From contig NZ_JAEEAP010000006.1 in the NCBI RefSeq assembly GCF_016103465.1, positions 1 through 64,000 of the forward strand: a DNA stretch of 64,000 nt, given 5' to 3'. Origin of the DNA: Streptomyces sabulosicollis. GTDB lineage: Bacteria > Actinomycetota > Actinomycetes > Streptomycetales > Streptomycetaceae. The notes under the pieces are model-generated. The model ran no database searches. It had not been told where the DNA came from and worked only from the letters and a program-made list of their open reading frames with translations. This document shows positions 26,482-36,439 of this stretch, in pieces; position 1 is the stretch's first letter; every line of letters starts with the position of its first letter. Both the position numbers and the translations under genes were made by a program.

Positions 26482-26513
26482 CCGGGCTCACCGGAGTGAC
26501 CGGCTGAGCCCGG
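26482..26513 (-). terminator. Hairpin after DUF305 gene
   Basis: A perfect 9-bp stem, CCGGGCTCA (26482-26490) with TGAGCCCGG (26505-26513), starts 21 bases beyond the DUF305 stop on the minus strand. Confidence 0.65.
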
Positions 26514-26534
26514 AACGGTCAGCGTGTGATCGGA

Positions 26535-27245
26535 TCAGAGCTTGTCGAGGATGCCCTGGAGCTCCTTGACCTCGGTGGTCTGGGCCTTCACGACATCGTC
26601 GGCGAGCTTCTTCGCGGTGGCGTTCTTACCGTTCTTCTGCTCGTCCTTGGCCATGTCGATCGCCCCGTTGTGGTGGCCGATCATCATCTGCGCGAACATC
26701 TTGTCGAAGTCCGTGCCCTTGGCGGCCTTCAGCTCCTTCATGTCCTTGTCGGACATCATCCCGGCCATACCCGAGTTGTCGGAGCTACCGGAACCGTGAT
26801 CCATACCGGGCATGCTGCTGTCGGAACCGTGATCCATGCCCGGCATGCCGCTGCCCGACTCGGGCTTGCCCCAGGCCTTGAGCCAGGACTTCATCTTCTT
26901 GATCTCGGGATCCTGCGCCTTCTCGATGTCCCCGGCGAGGGTCTTGATCTTGGCGTCCTCCGCTCGCTCATCGGCGAGCTTGGACATCTCGACGGCCTGT
27001 TCGTGGTGGGGGATCATCATCTGCGCGAACTTCACGTCCGCGTCGTTGAACGTGCCCGGTGCGGGGTTCTCCCCGGCAGTCGCGCTCGCGGAGGCGGAGT
27101 TCTTGCTCTTGCTCCCGTGGTCCATACCGCTCATGTCGTCGTCGTTGCCACAGGCGGCGAGGACCAAGCCTGCGGCGGCGACGGTGCTGACGAGAGCGAT
27201 GCGGCGGAGGCGCGGACGGAGCGCGCTGCGCTTGATGGCGGTCAT
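26535..27245 (-). CDS. DUF305 family copper-associated lipoprotein
   Basis: A 236-aa lipoprotein: signal peptide with LAAC (Cys32), a Met/His-rich spacer (DDMSGMDHG) and two ferritin-like DUF305 helical hairpins, each with the hallmark MMIPHHEQAVEMS and MMIGHHNGAIDMA. Between them are two MPGMDHGS repeats. The Met/His content suggests binding of Cu(I)/Cu(II) outside the membrane. The ATG at 27245 follows CGAGG. A second DUF305 protein lies at 46951. Role in copper tolerance is inferred from family context. Confidence 0.9.
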   Translation of the reverse strand: MTAIKRSALRPRLRRIALVSTVAAAGLVLAACGNDDDMSGMDHGSKSKNSASASATAGENPAPGTFNDADVKFAQMMIPHHEQAVEMSKLADERAEDAKIKTLAGDIEKAQDPEIKKMKSWLKAWGKPESGSGMPGMDHGSDSSMPGMDHGSGSSDNSGMAGMMSDKDMKELKAAKGTDFDKMFAQMMIGHHNGAIDMAKDEQKNGKNATAKKLADDVVKAQTTEVKELQGILDKL

Positions 27246-27332
27246 GTCGAAAACCTCGTGGTGTCTGTTCTGTGGAAAGGCTGGCGAACGGGGTGGCGCG
27301 GGCAGCACAAAGCGCCCACGGTGGCGTTCGGC

Positions 27333-27785
27333 CTAGATCCGCAGGACTGACAGGTGAGCGAGGTCAGGTGGTCTGGGCGGAGGCGGATTGGGACGCAGGG
27401 TCGCCACGGCGCCATCGCGAAGCCGTGCCAGCCAGTCCGTCCTGCGGCTCAGCACCGCGCGGAGTAGACCGGCGAGAACCCACGTGCCGAGCACGGCCAC
27501 GCACAGGGAGGTCATGTCCATCCCCATGGCCGGGGAGTGGGAGGACGCCTTGCTGCCCTGGTGGGAATCCGCCGCATGCGAGGAGATGACGACGTCCTGC
27601 GACGCGGACATGCCGCCGCCGGTATGGACGGTCGTGGCGGATGTGTGAGCCGCTCCCATGCTCGTGTGAGAGTCGCTGTCGGGATGGCCCATCGAGTGCA
27701 TCACGAAGACGCCCATCGCGAGCACGACAACGAGCAGCAGGTGCCCGAGGGCGCCTGCTGCTCGTGCGTATCGGCTCACATGCAC
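27333..27785 (-). CDS. DUF6153-like membrane protein
   Basis: A roughly 150-aa protein with an N-terminal transmembrane helix (LLLVVVLAMGVFVMH), a His/Ser/Met-rich extracellular segment (HSMGHPDSDSHTSMG), a second hydrophobic helix (MTSLCVAVLGTWVLAGLL) and the terminus DLAHLSVLRI found in this family. The start is uncertain: the frame is open to an ATG at 27863 with no ribosome site, and I prefer the GTG at 27785 with GGGAA upstream. It is divergent from the BlaI operon, with a BlaI-like palindrome between them. Probably a copper-stress-induced envelope protein. Confidence 0.7.
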   Translation of the reverse strand: MHVSRYARAAGALGHLLLVVVLAMGVFVMHSMGHPDSDSHTSMGAAHTSATTVHTGGGMSASQDVVISSHAADSHQGSKASSHSPAMGMDMTSLCVAVLGTWVLAGLLRAVLSRRTDWLARLRDGAVATLRPNPPPPRPPDLAHLSVLRI

Positions 27786-27872
27786 GTCGTGATTCCCATC
27801 TGTGGATGCTCCGCCCTCCGACAGTACCGAAGCGGATCGGATCATGCCTGGCGGGTCGGGCATGGGAGTGTT

Positions 27873-27891
27873 CTACTAAGCTGTTTGGCAG
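27873..27891. promoter_or_regulatory. BlaI-like palindrome, divergent blaI operon / DUF6153 promoter
   Basis: CTACTAAG-ctg-TTTGGCAG, with a perfect left half (CTAAG) and a weaker right half. It sits about 30 bases before the first gene of the operon that encodes the BlaI regulator, which fits autoregulation. Confidence 0.5.
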
Positions 27892-27918
27892 TAATGGTAA
27901 CGGCAGAGGGGCGGGCGC

Positions 27919-28473
27919 ATGCGTACGTGGACACCACGTCAGTGGGTGGCGGCGGTGGCCGTGGCCTTCGTCGCCGGAGCCGCGATCGGTGTGCCGACCG
28001 GAGTCGTCCCCACGCCCTTCTACACCCGGATGACCTCGGTGCTGTGGTGGAACTATCCGGTCTGGGTGGCGTCATCGCTGCTCATGGGGCTGCTGGTGGC
28101 GACGTATGTGAATGGGCATCCGGGCGCGCGGACGGGGCCGCGAGGACGCCGAGCGCTGTTCGCGGGCCTGCTGTCCGCCTTCGCCGTCGGCTGCCCGATC
28201 TGCAACAAGCTGGTGGTGCTGGCCCTCGGGGTGAGCGGAGCCCTCTCGTACTGGGCCCCCGCGCAGCCAGTCCTGGCCGTGGTCTCGCTGGCACTGCTGG
28301 TGCACGCCCTGGTGCGGCGTCTGCGTACGGCCGCCGCCTGTCCCGTGCCGACGGCGCCCTCTCACCGGGGCTCCGCAGAGCTCCAGGGCTCTGCCCACTA
28401 CGATGAACCGTCACTGGTGCCGGAGGCTTCGCATTCCGGGGGCGAAGGGAGCGGTCGTGCGTCAGCTGGGTGA
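27919..28473 (+). CDS. Membrane protein with GCPICNKLVV motif
   Basis: A 184-aa protein with about four hydrophobic helices and a disordered C-terminal tail. The conserved-looking block is AFAVGCPICNKLVVLALGVSGALSY (about 91-115), where a Cys-Pro-Ile-Cys pair lies in a membrane helix, suggesting a redox or metal (Cu(I)) site. It overlaps the start of the BlaI gene, so both are one transcript. No characterised family recognised; such proteins recur beside BlaI/M56 pairs in actinobacteria. Confidence 0.7.
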   Translation: MRTWTPRQWVAAVAVAFVAGAAIGVPTGVVPTPFYTRMTSVLWWNYPVWVASSLLMGLLVATYVNGHPGARTGPRGRRALFAGLLSAFAVGCPICNKLVVLALGVSGALSYWAPAQPVLAVVSLALLVHALVRRLRTAAACPVPTAPSHRGSAELQGSAHYDEPSLVPEASHSGGEGSGRASAG

Positions 28474-28825
28474 GCTCGAGGCGGAGATCATGCACCGCCT
28501 GTGGGCCTGGGGGCGGCCGGCGACCGCGCGCGACGTACTGGTGGACCTCAGCAAGACGCGGCCCATCGCCTACAGCACGGTGAAGACCGTGGCCGACATT
28601 CTTCACAGCAAGGGGATGCTGAAACGGCATAAGGAAGGGCGGGCCTGGGTGTACGAGCCCACGTGTACCCGGCAGCAGTACACGGCGTCGCAGATGCAGG
28701 AAGCGCTCGGCGGTAACCCGGATCCGGTCGGAACCCTGGTCAGTTTCATCGAACAGATCACGCCGGAAGAGGCGGAAGCTCTACGCTCGGCTCTCCGAGC
28801 GGCTAGAAGGCGGAGCAACGCGTGA
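28457..28825 (+). CDS. BlaI/MecI/CopY family repressor
   Basis: A 122-aa winged-helix repressor: LGELEAEIMHRLWAWGRPATARDVL, recognition region RPIAYSTVKTVADILHSKGML, then a C-terminal dimerisation helix. GTG start at 28457 with GAAGGGA upstream, overlapping the preceding gene by 17 bases. The M56 metallopeptidase that follows overlaps it in GTGA, the normal BlaI-BlaR1-like pairing in which proteolysis inactivates the repressor. No beta-lactamase is nearby, so the target is more likely the CTAAG-N3-CTTAG sites in this window. Confidence 0.93.
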   Translation: MRQLGELEAEIMHRLWAWGRPATARDVLVDLSKTRPIAYSTVKTVADILHSKGMLKRHKEGRAWVYEPTCTRQQYTASQMQEALGGNPDPVGTLVSFIEQITPEEAEALRSALRAARRRSNA

Positions 28826-29730
28826 TCACAGCTGTAGCACTGGCCGGATACGCGGCCCTGGTCGGCGCCGCGGTGCCACCTCTGCTGTCCCGGGCCCGGT
28901 GGCCTCACCGTGCTCCGGTCGGTGCGATCTTCGCATGGCAGGGGCTCATGGCGACGTTCGTCGTCGCCACCGCACTCACGGTGTACCACGTGGTCCTTGC
29001 CGAGTGGCATGCGCATGAGGGCCTCGTCGGGCTGCTCGCCGTCTGCGGTCTGACTGCCGACGCCCCGGTGAGCGAGTCGGCGCCCACCCTCGGGGACGCC
29101 CTGGCGCTCAGCGCCCCCGCCGTGATCGTGCTGCTGCCTCTCGGCTGGTTCGTGCTCTGTACCTGGCGTGCCCGCCGAGCGCGGCAGCGTCACCTCGACA
29201 TGCTCGCTTTGGTTGGCGAGCCGGCCCCCGGATACGAAGCCACGGTCGTGGACCATGGCCCCCCAGCCGTGTACTGCCTCCCGGGACGTCGCCATCGCGT
29301 CGTCGTCACCCGGGGGGCCCTCGACGTCCTGTCCGATGCGCAGATGCGCGCCGTACTGGAGCATGAGCGCGCACATATCGAAGGCAGGCACCACCTCCTC
29401 CATCTGCTCGTGGACGCGTTCTCCCGCGCCTTCCCCGGCCTGCCGCTCGCCCGGCACGCCAAGGAGCAGACCGCGCTGCTGGTGGAGATGATCGCGGATG
29501 ACAGAGCCTTGCGACACCACTCCAGGGACGCGCTGGCCGCCGCGATGTGTGAGGTGGCGGCCGGCCAGGCGCCGCAGGGAACTCTGGGCGTCGGCGGGCC
29601 GGGCGCCCTCATCCGGCTGCGCCGCGTCCTCACGCCGCAACCTCGGCCGCACCGTGTGACGTGGCTGGGCGTCGTAATGGCCAGTACCGCGGCTCCGCTG
29701 CTGCCGCTGCTGGTGGCCTGCGCACCCTGA
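28822..29730 (+). CDS. M56 family (BlaR1-like) membrane metallopeptidase
   Basis: A 302-aa membrane protease with a zinc-binding HEXXH site, LEHERAHIEGRHHLLHLL (about residues 177-194), and transmembrane helices at about 1-20, 33-55, 92-115 and near the C-terminus. It lacks the penicillin-sensor domain of BlaR1, as is usual in actinobacterial M56 proteins, so the inducing signal is unknown. Coupled by GTGA overlap to the BlaI repressor, which it presumably cleaves. Confidence 0.92.
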   Translation: MITAVALAGYAALVGAAVPPLLSRARWPHRAPVGAIFAWQGLMATFVVATALTVYHVVLAEWHAHEGLVGLLAVCGLTADAPVSESAPTLGDALALSAPAVIVLLPLGWFVLCTWRARRARQRHLDMLALVGEPAPGYEATVVDHGPPAVYCLPGRRHRVVVTRGALDVLSDAQMRAVLEHERAHIEGRHHLLHLLVDAFSRAFPGLPLARHAKEQTALLVEMIADDRALRHHSRDALAAAMCEVAAGQAPQGTLGVGGPGALIRLRRVLTPQPRPHRVTWLGVVMASTAAPLLPLLVACAP

Positions 29731-29859
29731 TCACAATCAGCCCCTGACCTACTTGTGCCTGTCCCACACCTCCCGGGAGCCCCGGCCCGCCTTCCTGCCT
29801 GCGCCAAGGGCGCCGCTCGAGCAGAGGCTCCCGGTTCGCGAGGTGCTGTCGACACAATA

Positions 29860-29878
29860 CCGCTATGACACTTAGCGG
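29860..29878. promoter_or_regulatory. BlaI-like operator, distal lgt site
   Basis: CCGCTATG-aca-CTTAGCGG; seven of eight base pairs are symmetric. It shares CCGCTA and CTTAGCGG with the proximal site. Confidence 0.6.
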
Positions 29879-30038
29879 ATCTTCGGTGGGGTGCGGGCAG
29901 TGTGGCGGGTGTCGTCAGGGCAGCGAAGATGCGGTGCCCGGGGTGGAAAGCGGACTGATCGTTAACTCCCCGTGTGCGCGAAGAGGGCTTCCCTGGCGTA
30001 GGTGCAGGGGTCCTGCTCTATGTGACTGGTCTAAACTT

Positions 30039-30057
30039 CCGCTAAGTCGCTTAGCGG
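30039..30057. promoter_or_regulatory. BlaI-like operator, proximal lgt site (perfect palindrome)
   Basis: CCGCTAAG-tcg-CTTAGCGG, a perfect 8-bp inverted repeat with a 3-base spacer. It is the best copy of the motif and overlaps where the lgt promoter should be. Confidence 0.7.
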
Positions 30058-30076
30058 ATTGGCGTATGCTGGGTGG

Positions 30077-30940
30077 ATGCAACTCGCTTACTTGCCCAGT
30101 CCGGCGCAAGGAGTCCTACACCTGGGGCCACTGCCTCTGAGGGCGTACGCCTTCTGCATCATCCTGGGTGTCTTCGTGGCCGTTGGGCTCACCCGACGAC
30201 GCTGGGCAGCCCGGGGGCGCGACCGCCACGAAGTCGACGACATCGCGATCTGGGCCGTCCCGTTCGGCATCGTCGGCGGCCGTCTGTACCACGTGATCAC
30301 CAGTCCCGACGCGTACTTCGGCGAAGGCGGCGATCCGTGGAAGGCCCTGCGGATCTGGGAGGGCGGACTAGGGATCTGGGGCGCAGTCGCGCTCGGTGCG
30401 CTCGGTGCCTGGATCGGCTGTCGACGCCGGGGCGTCTCCCTGCTCGACTTCGCGGATGCCGTGGCACCGGGCCTCGCGTTGGCCCAGGCCATCGGACGCT
30501 GGGGCAACTGGTTCAATCAGGAGCTGTACGGGCGACCGACCACGCTCCCATGGGGACTGAAGATCGACCCCGCGCACCGGCCGGAGGCCAGCCCCGGCCT
30601 TGCGACGTACCACCCGACATTTTTGTACGAGTCGCTGTGGAACATCGGCGTCGCCCTCCTGCTGATCTGGGCCGGTCGGCGGTTCACCCTGAAGCGGGGC
30701 CAGACCTTCGCCCTCTATGCCGCCGCGTACACGGTCGGCCGCTTCTGGATCGAGTATCTGCGCATCGACGAGGCCCACACCTTCGCGGGGCTCCGCCTCA
30801 ATGACTGGACCTCGGTCGCTGTCTTCTGCGTGGCTGTGGTCTTCCTCATCCGTTCGACGAGGCGAGGCGTGGGCGAGGCCCCGACAAACTCCGACACCGC
30901 ATCCGCACGCCCAGACCCGGAAGAGAGAGCCAGGGTATGA
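30077..30940 (+). CDS. lgt: Prolipoprotein diacylglyceryl transferase
   Basis: A 287-aa seven-helix membrane enzyme that transfers diacylglycerol to the lipobox cysteine of prolipoproteins. The Lgt signature GRWGNWFNQELYG lies at about 141-153, with further conserved blocks GIVGGRLYHVI and HPTFLYESLWN. The ATG at 30077 is close to a GGGTGG. This looks like an accessory copy under BlaI-type control in a region rich in lipoproteins (LDT, DUF305, BNR protein, multicopper oxidase), not the housekeeping lgt, which normally sits in another context. Overlaps the next gene in ATGA. Confidence 0.95.
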   Translation: MQLAYLPSPAQGVLHLGPLPLRAYAFCIILGVFVAVGLTRRRWAARGRDRHEVDDIAIWAVPFGIVGGRLYHVITSPDAYFGEGGDPWKALRIWEGGLGIWGAVALGALGAWIGCRRRGVSLLDFADAVAPGLALAQAIGRWGNWFNQELYGRPTTLPWGLKIDPAHRPEASPGLATYHPTFLYESLWNIGVALLLIWAGRRFTLKRGQTFALYAAAYTVGRFWIEYLRIDEAHTFAGLRLNDWTSVAVFCVAVVFLIRSTRRGVGEAPTNSDTASARPDPEERARV

Positions 30941-31176
30941 CCAAGGAAGCACAAAAGATCAAGGTAGGCCGACTGCATACCCGCTCACAGGCCTCTCGGA
31001 TTCTCGGGTGGTCCCTTCTCGGGCTCAGTTTGATCACGTTCGTGGTCAACTGGATCGAGGAGTTCACCGATGCCGTGACGATCCTCCCGGGCGGCCATTC
31101 ACCCTTCTATCTGGCAGGAAGCATCTGCGTCATCGTCGTCGGGGCATGGCGGGCCGGTCTCTTCGACGCCAAATAG
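30937..31176 (+). CDS. Small membrane protein coupled to lgt
   Basis: A 79-aa protein with two hydrophobic helices (ILGWSLLGLSLITFVVNWI and FYLAGSICVIVVGAWRAGLF). Its ATG overlaps the lgt stop, so it is translationally coupled. No family recognised; possibly an accessory of the accessory Lgt. Confidence 0.75.
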   Translation: MTKEAQKIKVGRLHTRSQASRILGWSLLGLSLITFVVNWIEEFTDAVTILPGGHSPFYLAGSICVIVVGAWRAGLFDAK

Positions 31177-31581
31177 GTCACGCCTACAAGGAGGTCAGCC
31201 GGAATACGTCGGACTCGTGCCGTAGGCCGTCTGCGGTGGTGATCTAAATCTCGCTGACCCACCAGCGGATCACCCGTTCGTGGGTTCTTCTGATGATTCG
31301 TGGCGGGGTGCCTGGATGGCTTCTTCCCTGGCCATGTGCTTGTGGTGTCTGTGATCGGCTCGGCCGAGTGTGCCCCGTACGGATGAGCAACCGGGATCAT
31401 GCGACGCGTGGCGTCGGTGGAACGTGCGGCACCAGGGCGGGCGCCCATCTCCATACACAGTTCCCACAGGCAGCGCCAGGCCGACACGACAGCGACCGAC
31501 GGCGAGGTGCCCGGTTCACCGACCGGGCACCCCTCGTGGGCGGCGCTGTGTACGCCCTTTGTTATGTGTGGTGGCCACAAC
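31177..31581. other. Intergenic region between lgt operon and copA
   Basis: 405 bases with no supported gene. They contain the copA terminator hairpin (31506-31531). Nothing else was recognised. Confidence 0.6.
31506..31531 (-). terminator. copA terminator hairpin
   Basis: A perfect 10-bp stem, GGTGCCCGGT and ACCGGGCACC, with a 6-base loop, about 50 bases beyond the copA stop. Confidence 0.7.
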
Positions 31582-33843
<2,262 letters not shown>

Positions 33844-33947
33844 GAAGGTTCTCCCGGGGAGGGCCGGGACGAACGGCGTCCGTATCAGCGGAGCGGTACG
33901 TCCCGGCGGGAAGGAATTCACGTTCCTGAGGGAAGTGGCGGGGTGAG

Positions 33948-34244
33948 TCAGGCGGTGCCGACGAGCTCGTAGCCGGCCTCGTCGACGGCGGCCCGGACGG
34001 CCTCCTCGTCGAGCGGGGCGCCGGAGGTGACCGTCACCTCGCCGGAGGCGGCGACGGCGTTGACCGCCGTGACGCCGTCCAGCGCGGATATCTCCTTGGA
34101 CACCGCGCCCTCACAGTGGCCACAGGTCATCCCGGAGACCTTGTACACGGTGGTGACACCGACGCCCTGGCCATCGGCCGCGGTCGCCGAGCCGCAGGAA
34201 CCGTCCGAGTTGCAGCAGGAGCCGGAGTTCTGCTGTGAGGTCAT
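33948..34244 (-). CDS. copZ: CopZ-like copper chaperone (HMA domain)
   Basis: A 98-aa protein with an HMA domain ([21 protein letters not shown], the CxxC Cu(I) site) preceded by a Cys-rich 25-residue extension ([15 protein letters not shown]) that may bind more copper. ATG at 34244 with GGAG. A CsoR-type operator lies about 80 bases upstream. It should deliver Cu(I) to CopA, encoded 104 bases downstream. Confidence 0.93.
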   Translation of the reverse strand: MTSQQNSGSCCNSDGSCGSATAADGQGVGVTTVYKVSGMTCGHCEGAVSKEISALDGVTAVNAVAASGEVTVTSGAPLDEEAVRAAVDEAGYELVGTA

Positions 34245-34860
34245 GGCTTCTCCATCGGGGGTCTCGTTGCATGCGGTTATCTGCCGGAAGACGGTGTTGC
34301 CGTGCCCTCCGATGAAGGCAACTGTATACCCCCCCAGGGTATTCCAGGTCTGTGGTGCTGCCCACACTGATCTGCTCGTCGTGAGTCTTCCCGCTGAGGG
34401 CATGTGAGTGGCCGTCGCGGTCTGTGATGGCCACCTCGCATTGAGGTGAAGTGGGCATGAATCGGTGAGTATCCGGGGCGCCGCCGCCATGGCCGGGGCG
34501 ACTCGGGGCTCAGTCCTCGCCGGCGGAGCCCGGTCTCACGCGGCGGCTCCATCTCCGCAGAATTCTGCGCTGGGGGTCCGGGCGGCACTCACTGGCGCTG
34601 GCGGGACGCAGGTTCCCCGGTTCCGGCTGTTGCCGATCATCCGCTACCCGCGCCCCCGGGAGCGGCTACCCGGGGACGGTCGAGCCTGGTGTGCGCGCAC
34701 ATTTGTTGGCAATGGCGCTTCGGGAGCAGCCTCAGTTCGGTCCCGGCACGGCTGGAGCGCGAGTGCATGCGTCAGCGGTGGCCGCTACCGCGTTGCCTCA
34801 GAGGCCGCGTACGGCCCCAGCCTCCGACACCACGCTGGTTCTCGCGTTGGAGGGGTGCCG
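34245..34860. promoter_or_regulatory. copZA leader and downstream gap
   Basis: No convincing gene in these 616 bases. The copZ-proximal part holds the CsoR-like operator at 34326-34342. The remainder (34343-34860) shows only shadow frames. Confidence 0.5.
34326..34342. promoter_or_regulatory. CsoR-type copper operator of copZ-copA
   Basis: ATACCC-cccca-GGGTAT, a perfect 6-bp inverted repeat with 5-base spacer, matching the C-tract/G-tract form of CsoR operators in actinobacteria. The same pattern with identical spacing occurs at 49971-49987. No csoR gene is in the window. Confidence 0.75.
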
Positions 34861-35727
34861 TCAGACGACCATCATCAAGAGCATCGTGGACATGGCTCCG
34901 CCCATGCCGATGTGGGCTGCCAGCGCCGCGTCCGGTGCGGCGCCGAGCTTGCGACGGCGACCGTGGCTTGCTTGCTCCCTGGTTCGGGCCCTGTCCCACA
35001 CGGGGATCGTCAAGGACACCAGGAAAACAATCACCGTGTCCGGCATGGAGAGCAGCCAGCGGCCCCAGCTGCGACCTCGGCCGCCGTCGTGGCTCGCGGC
35101 CGGGCCGCCATTGCCGGTACCACGGACCCGTGCCCACACGGATGCCCCGACCGACAACAGGAAGTAGACGGCCAGTGCCGCGACCGTGAGGCGCCACATG
35201 GAACTCGACCCTGCGGATGCCCCGCCGTCGGCTGCCGCAGTGTTCATGCCCGGCATAGACTCCATCCCCGGCATGGAACCCATATCTTCCATATGGCTCA
35301 TATCGCTCGTGTCTCCCATGTTCTCCATCCCTGGCATGTGGGCCATGGAGGAGCCGCCCAGTGCGAGCACCGGACCGGACGATGTACTCGTCATGGCGAG
35401 CGTCATGATCACCATGCCCGCGCTGCCGACGATGAGGTGTGCCCAGTGGCGGCCATGCTTCCAACCGTGCTCGCGTGCATGTTTGACCGCCAGGCCAACA
35501 CCGCCGAGTCCGAGCAAGGCGAACACCGCTGCCCACAACATGCCGTAGCTCGCGTACCAGGCGACCGTGGCGGGTAGGGCCATGGCGGCCATGCAAAGGC
35601 CCATCAGCAACTCACCCACCGCCGCGAACCGGTTTTCGCCGCCGGTGGTCACCACGCGAATCGCGCTGACGGCAGCCACGAGGGCGGACACCGCCGCCAC
35701 GGACCAACTGAGAGCCATCGTTCCCAT
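34861..35727 (-). CDS. DUF5134 family membrane protein with Met/His-rich loop
   Basis: A 288-aa membrane protein. ATG at 35727 with GGTGAAG upstream; earlier in-frame codons have no ribosome site. It has about five hydrophobic helices in the first half, a large extracytoplasmic loop packed with metal-binding residues (HMPGMENMG, DMSHMEDMG, MPGMESMPGM), and two more helices toward the C-terminus. The Met clusters are typical Cu(I)-binding sequences. A BlaI-like palindrome (35823-35841) lies about 100 bases upstream. A role in copper handling is inferred. Confidence 0.8.
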   Translation of the reverse strand: MGTMALSWSVAAVSALVAAVSAIRVVTTGGENRFAAVGELLMGLCMAAMALPATVAWYASYGMLWAAVFALLGLGGVGLAVKHAREHGWKHGRHWAHLIVGSAGMVIMTLAMTSTSSGPVLALGGSSMAHMPGMENMGDTSDMSHMEDMGSMPGMESMPGMNTAAADGGASAGSSSMWRLTVAALAVYFLLSVGASVWARVRGTGNGGPAASHDGGRGRSWGRWLLSMPDTVIVFLVSLTIPVWDRARTREQASHGRRRKLGAAPDAALAAHIGMGGAMSTMLLMMVV

Positions 35728-35818
35728 CTTCACCTTCCCGATCGTCCGAGCGCGGTGGGCCGATGTGGTCATACACCGGCTCCGCGTACAGCGCGCTCCT
35801 TGGTGCGCTGCGCGGCCG

Positions 35819-36418
35819 TTAGCTGCTATAGCCCTTAGTACGTTTCGGTGGCGAAGGGTGTTCACGGGGGAGGCGAGTTTCCATGTCGCTCTTGCGGACG
35901 GATGCGGCGGGGGCGACGTCAGCAGGCTTCTGTTCTGCGAGCGGTTTGTTATGCGTCTTCGTTGATCGAGCAGACTTCGGAGGGCTCCCGCAGAGGCGAT
36001 CGCCAGTGGTCTCGTGGGTTTCGACGAGGGTCTGCCGAAGGGCGAGGTGGCCCGCGGCCGTGTTACCGATGTCTGCGACCCGGGTGTCGAGCAGGCTTTG
36101 GACCGCGTCGCACGGAGGGGTGTCCCTGCGACGGATCACCAGGACGTCGCGGACGTCTTCGCGATGCAGGCCAAGATCGTGGGCCCGGCAGATGAAGAGG
36201 AGCGGCTCGACGTCAGCCGGAGCGTAGAGGCGGTAGCTGGCCAGGCTGCGACTTGCCGCTGGCAGCAGACCCGTGGCCTCGTCCCGAAAAGATAGAGGTG
36301 AGCGCTGTGCCGGTCCGTAATGGAGAGGCGGATCGCTGCCCTGATGAGAGCAGCGGGTGCGGGCTGATGGGAGGGCATGGGCCCGTCTGGTGGGGGCGCA
36401 AGAACTGTAATCGCGCAC
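35819..36418 (-). pseudogene. MerR-type regulator with degenerate DNA-binding start
   Basis: The middle of this 199-codon frame is clearly MerR: EATGLLPAASRSLASYRLYAPADVEPLLFICRA… and the dimerisation helix with TPPCDAVQSLLDTRVADI. The first helix-turn-helix (normally about 20 residues ending VRFYE) is not recognisable in this or the other two frames, and the tail after HETTGDRLC is low-complexity. It is probably a decayed CueR-like metal regulator. If translated it would not bind DNA normally. Confidence 0.6.
35823..35841. promoter_or_regulatory. BlaI-like palindrome upstream of DUF5134 gene
   Basis: CTGCTATA-gcc-CTTAGTAC: core CTATA-N3-CTTAG with the standard spacer, about 100 bases before the DUF5134 start. 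Confidence 0.5.
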
Positions 36419-36439
36419 CGGTGATGAACCGGCACGCGT

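Larger units (their letters stand above)
29731..30076. promoter_or_regulatory. lgt promoter region with two BlaI-like operators
   Basis: A gene-free region of 346 bases between the M56 gene and lgt. It contains the two best BlaI-like palindromes (29860-29878 and 30039-30057), 179 bases apart. The downstream one ends 20 bases before the lgt ATG. Confidence 0.65.

Noticed and set aside
24269-26491. A 740-aa fusion of BNR lipoprotein and nickel permease
   Set aside because: The long frame runs antisense-like and low-complexity through the lipoprotein gene, which is coded in another frame; both genes have their own ribosome sites and a hairpin lies between them.
28457-29730. Beta-lactam resistance operon
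   Set aside because: BlaI and an M56 protease are present, but the M56 protein lacks a penicillin-binding sensor domain and no beta-lactamase or PBP lies nearby.
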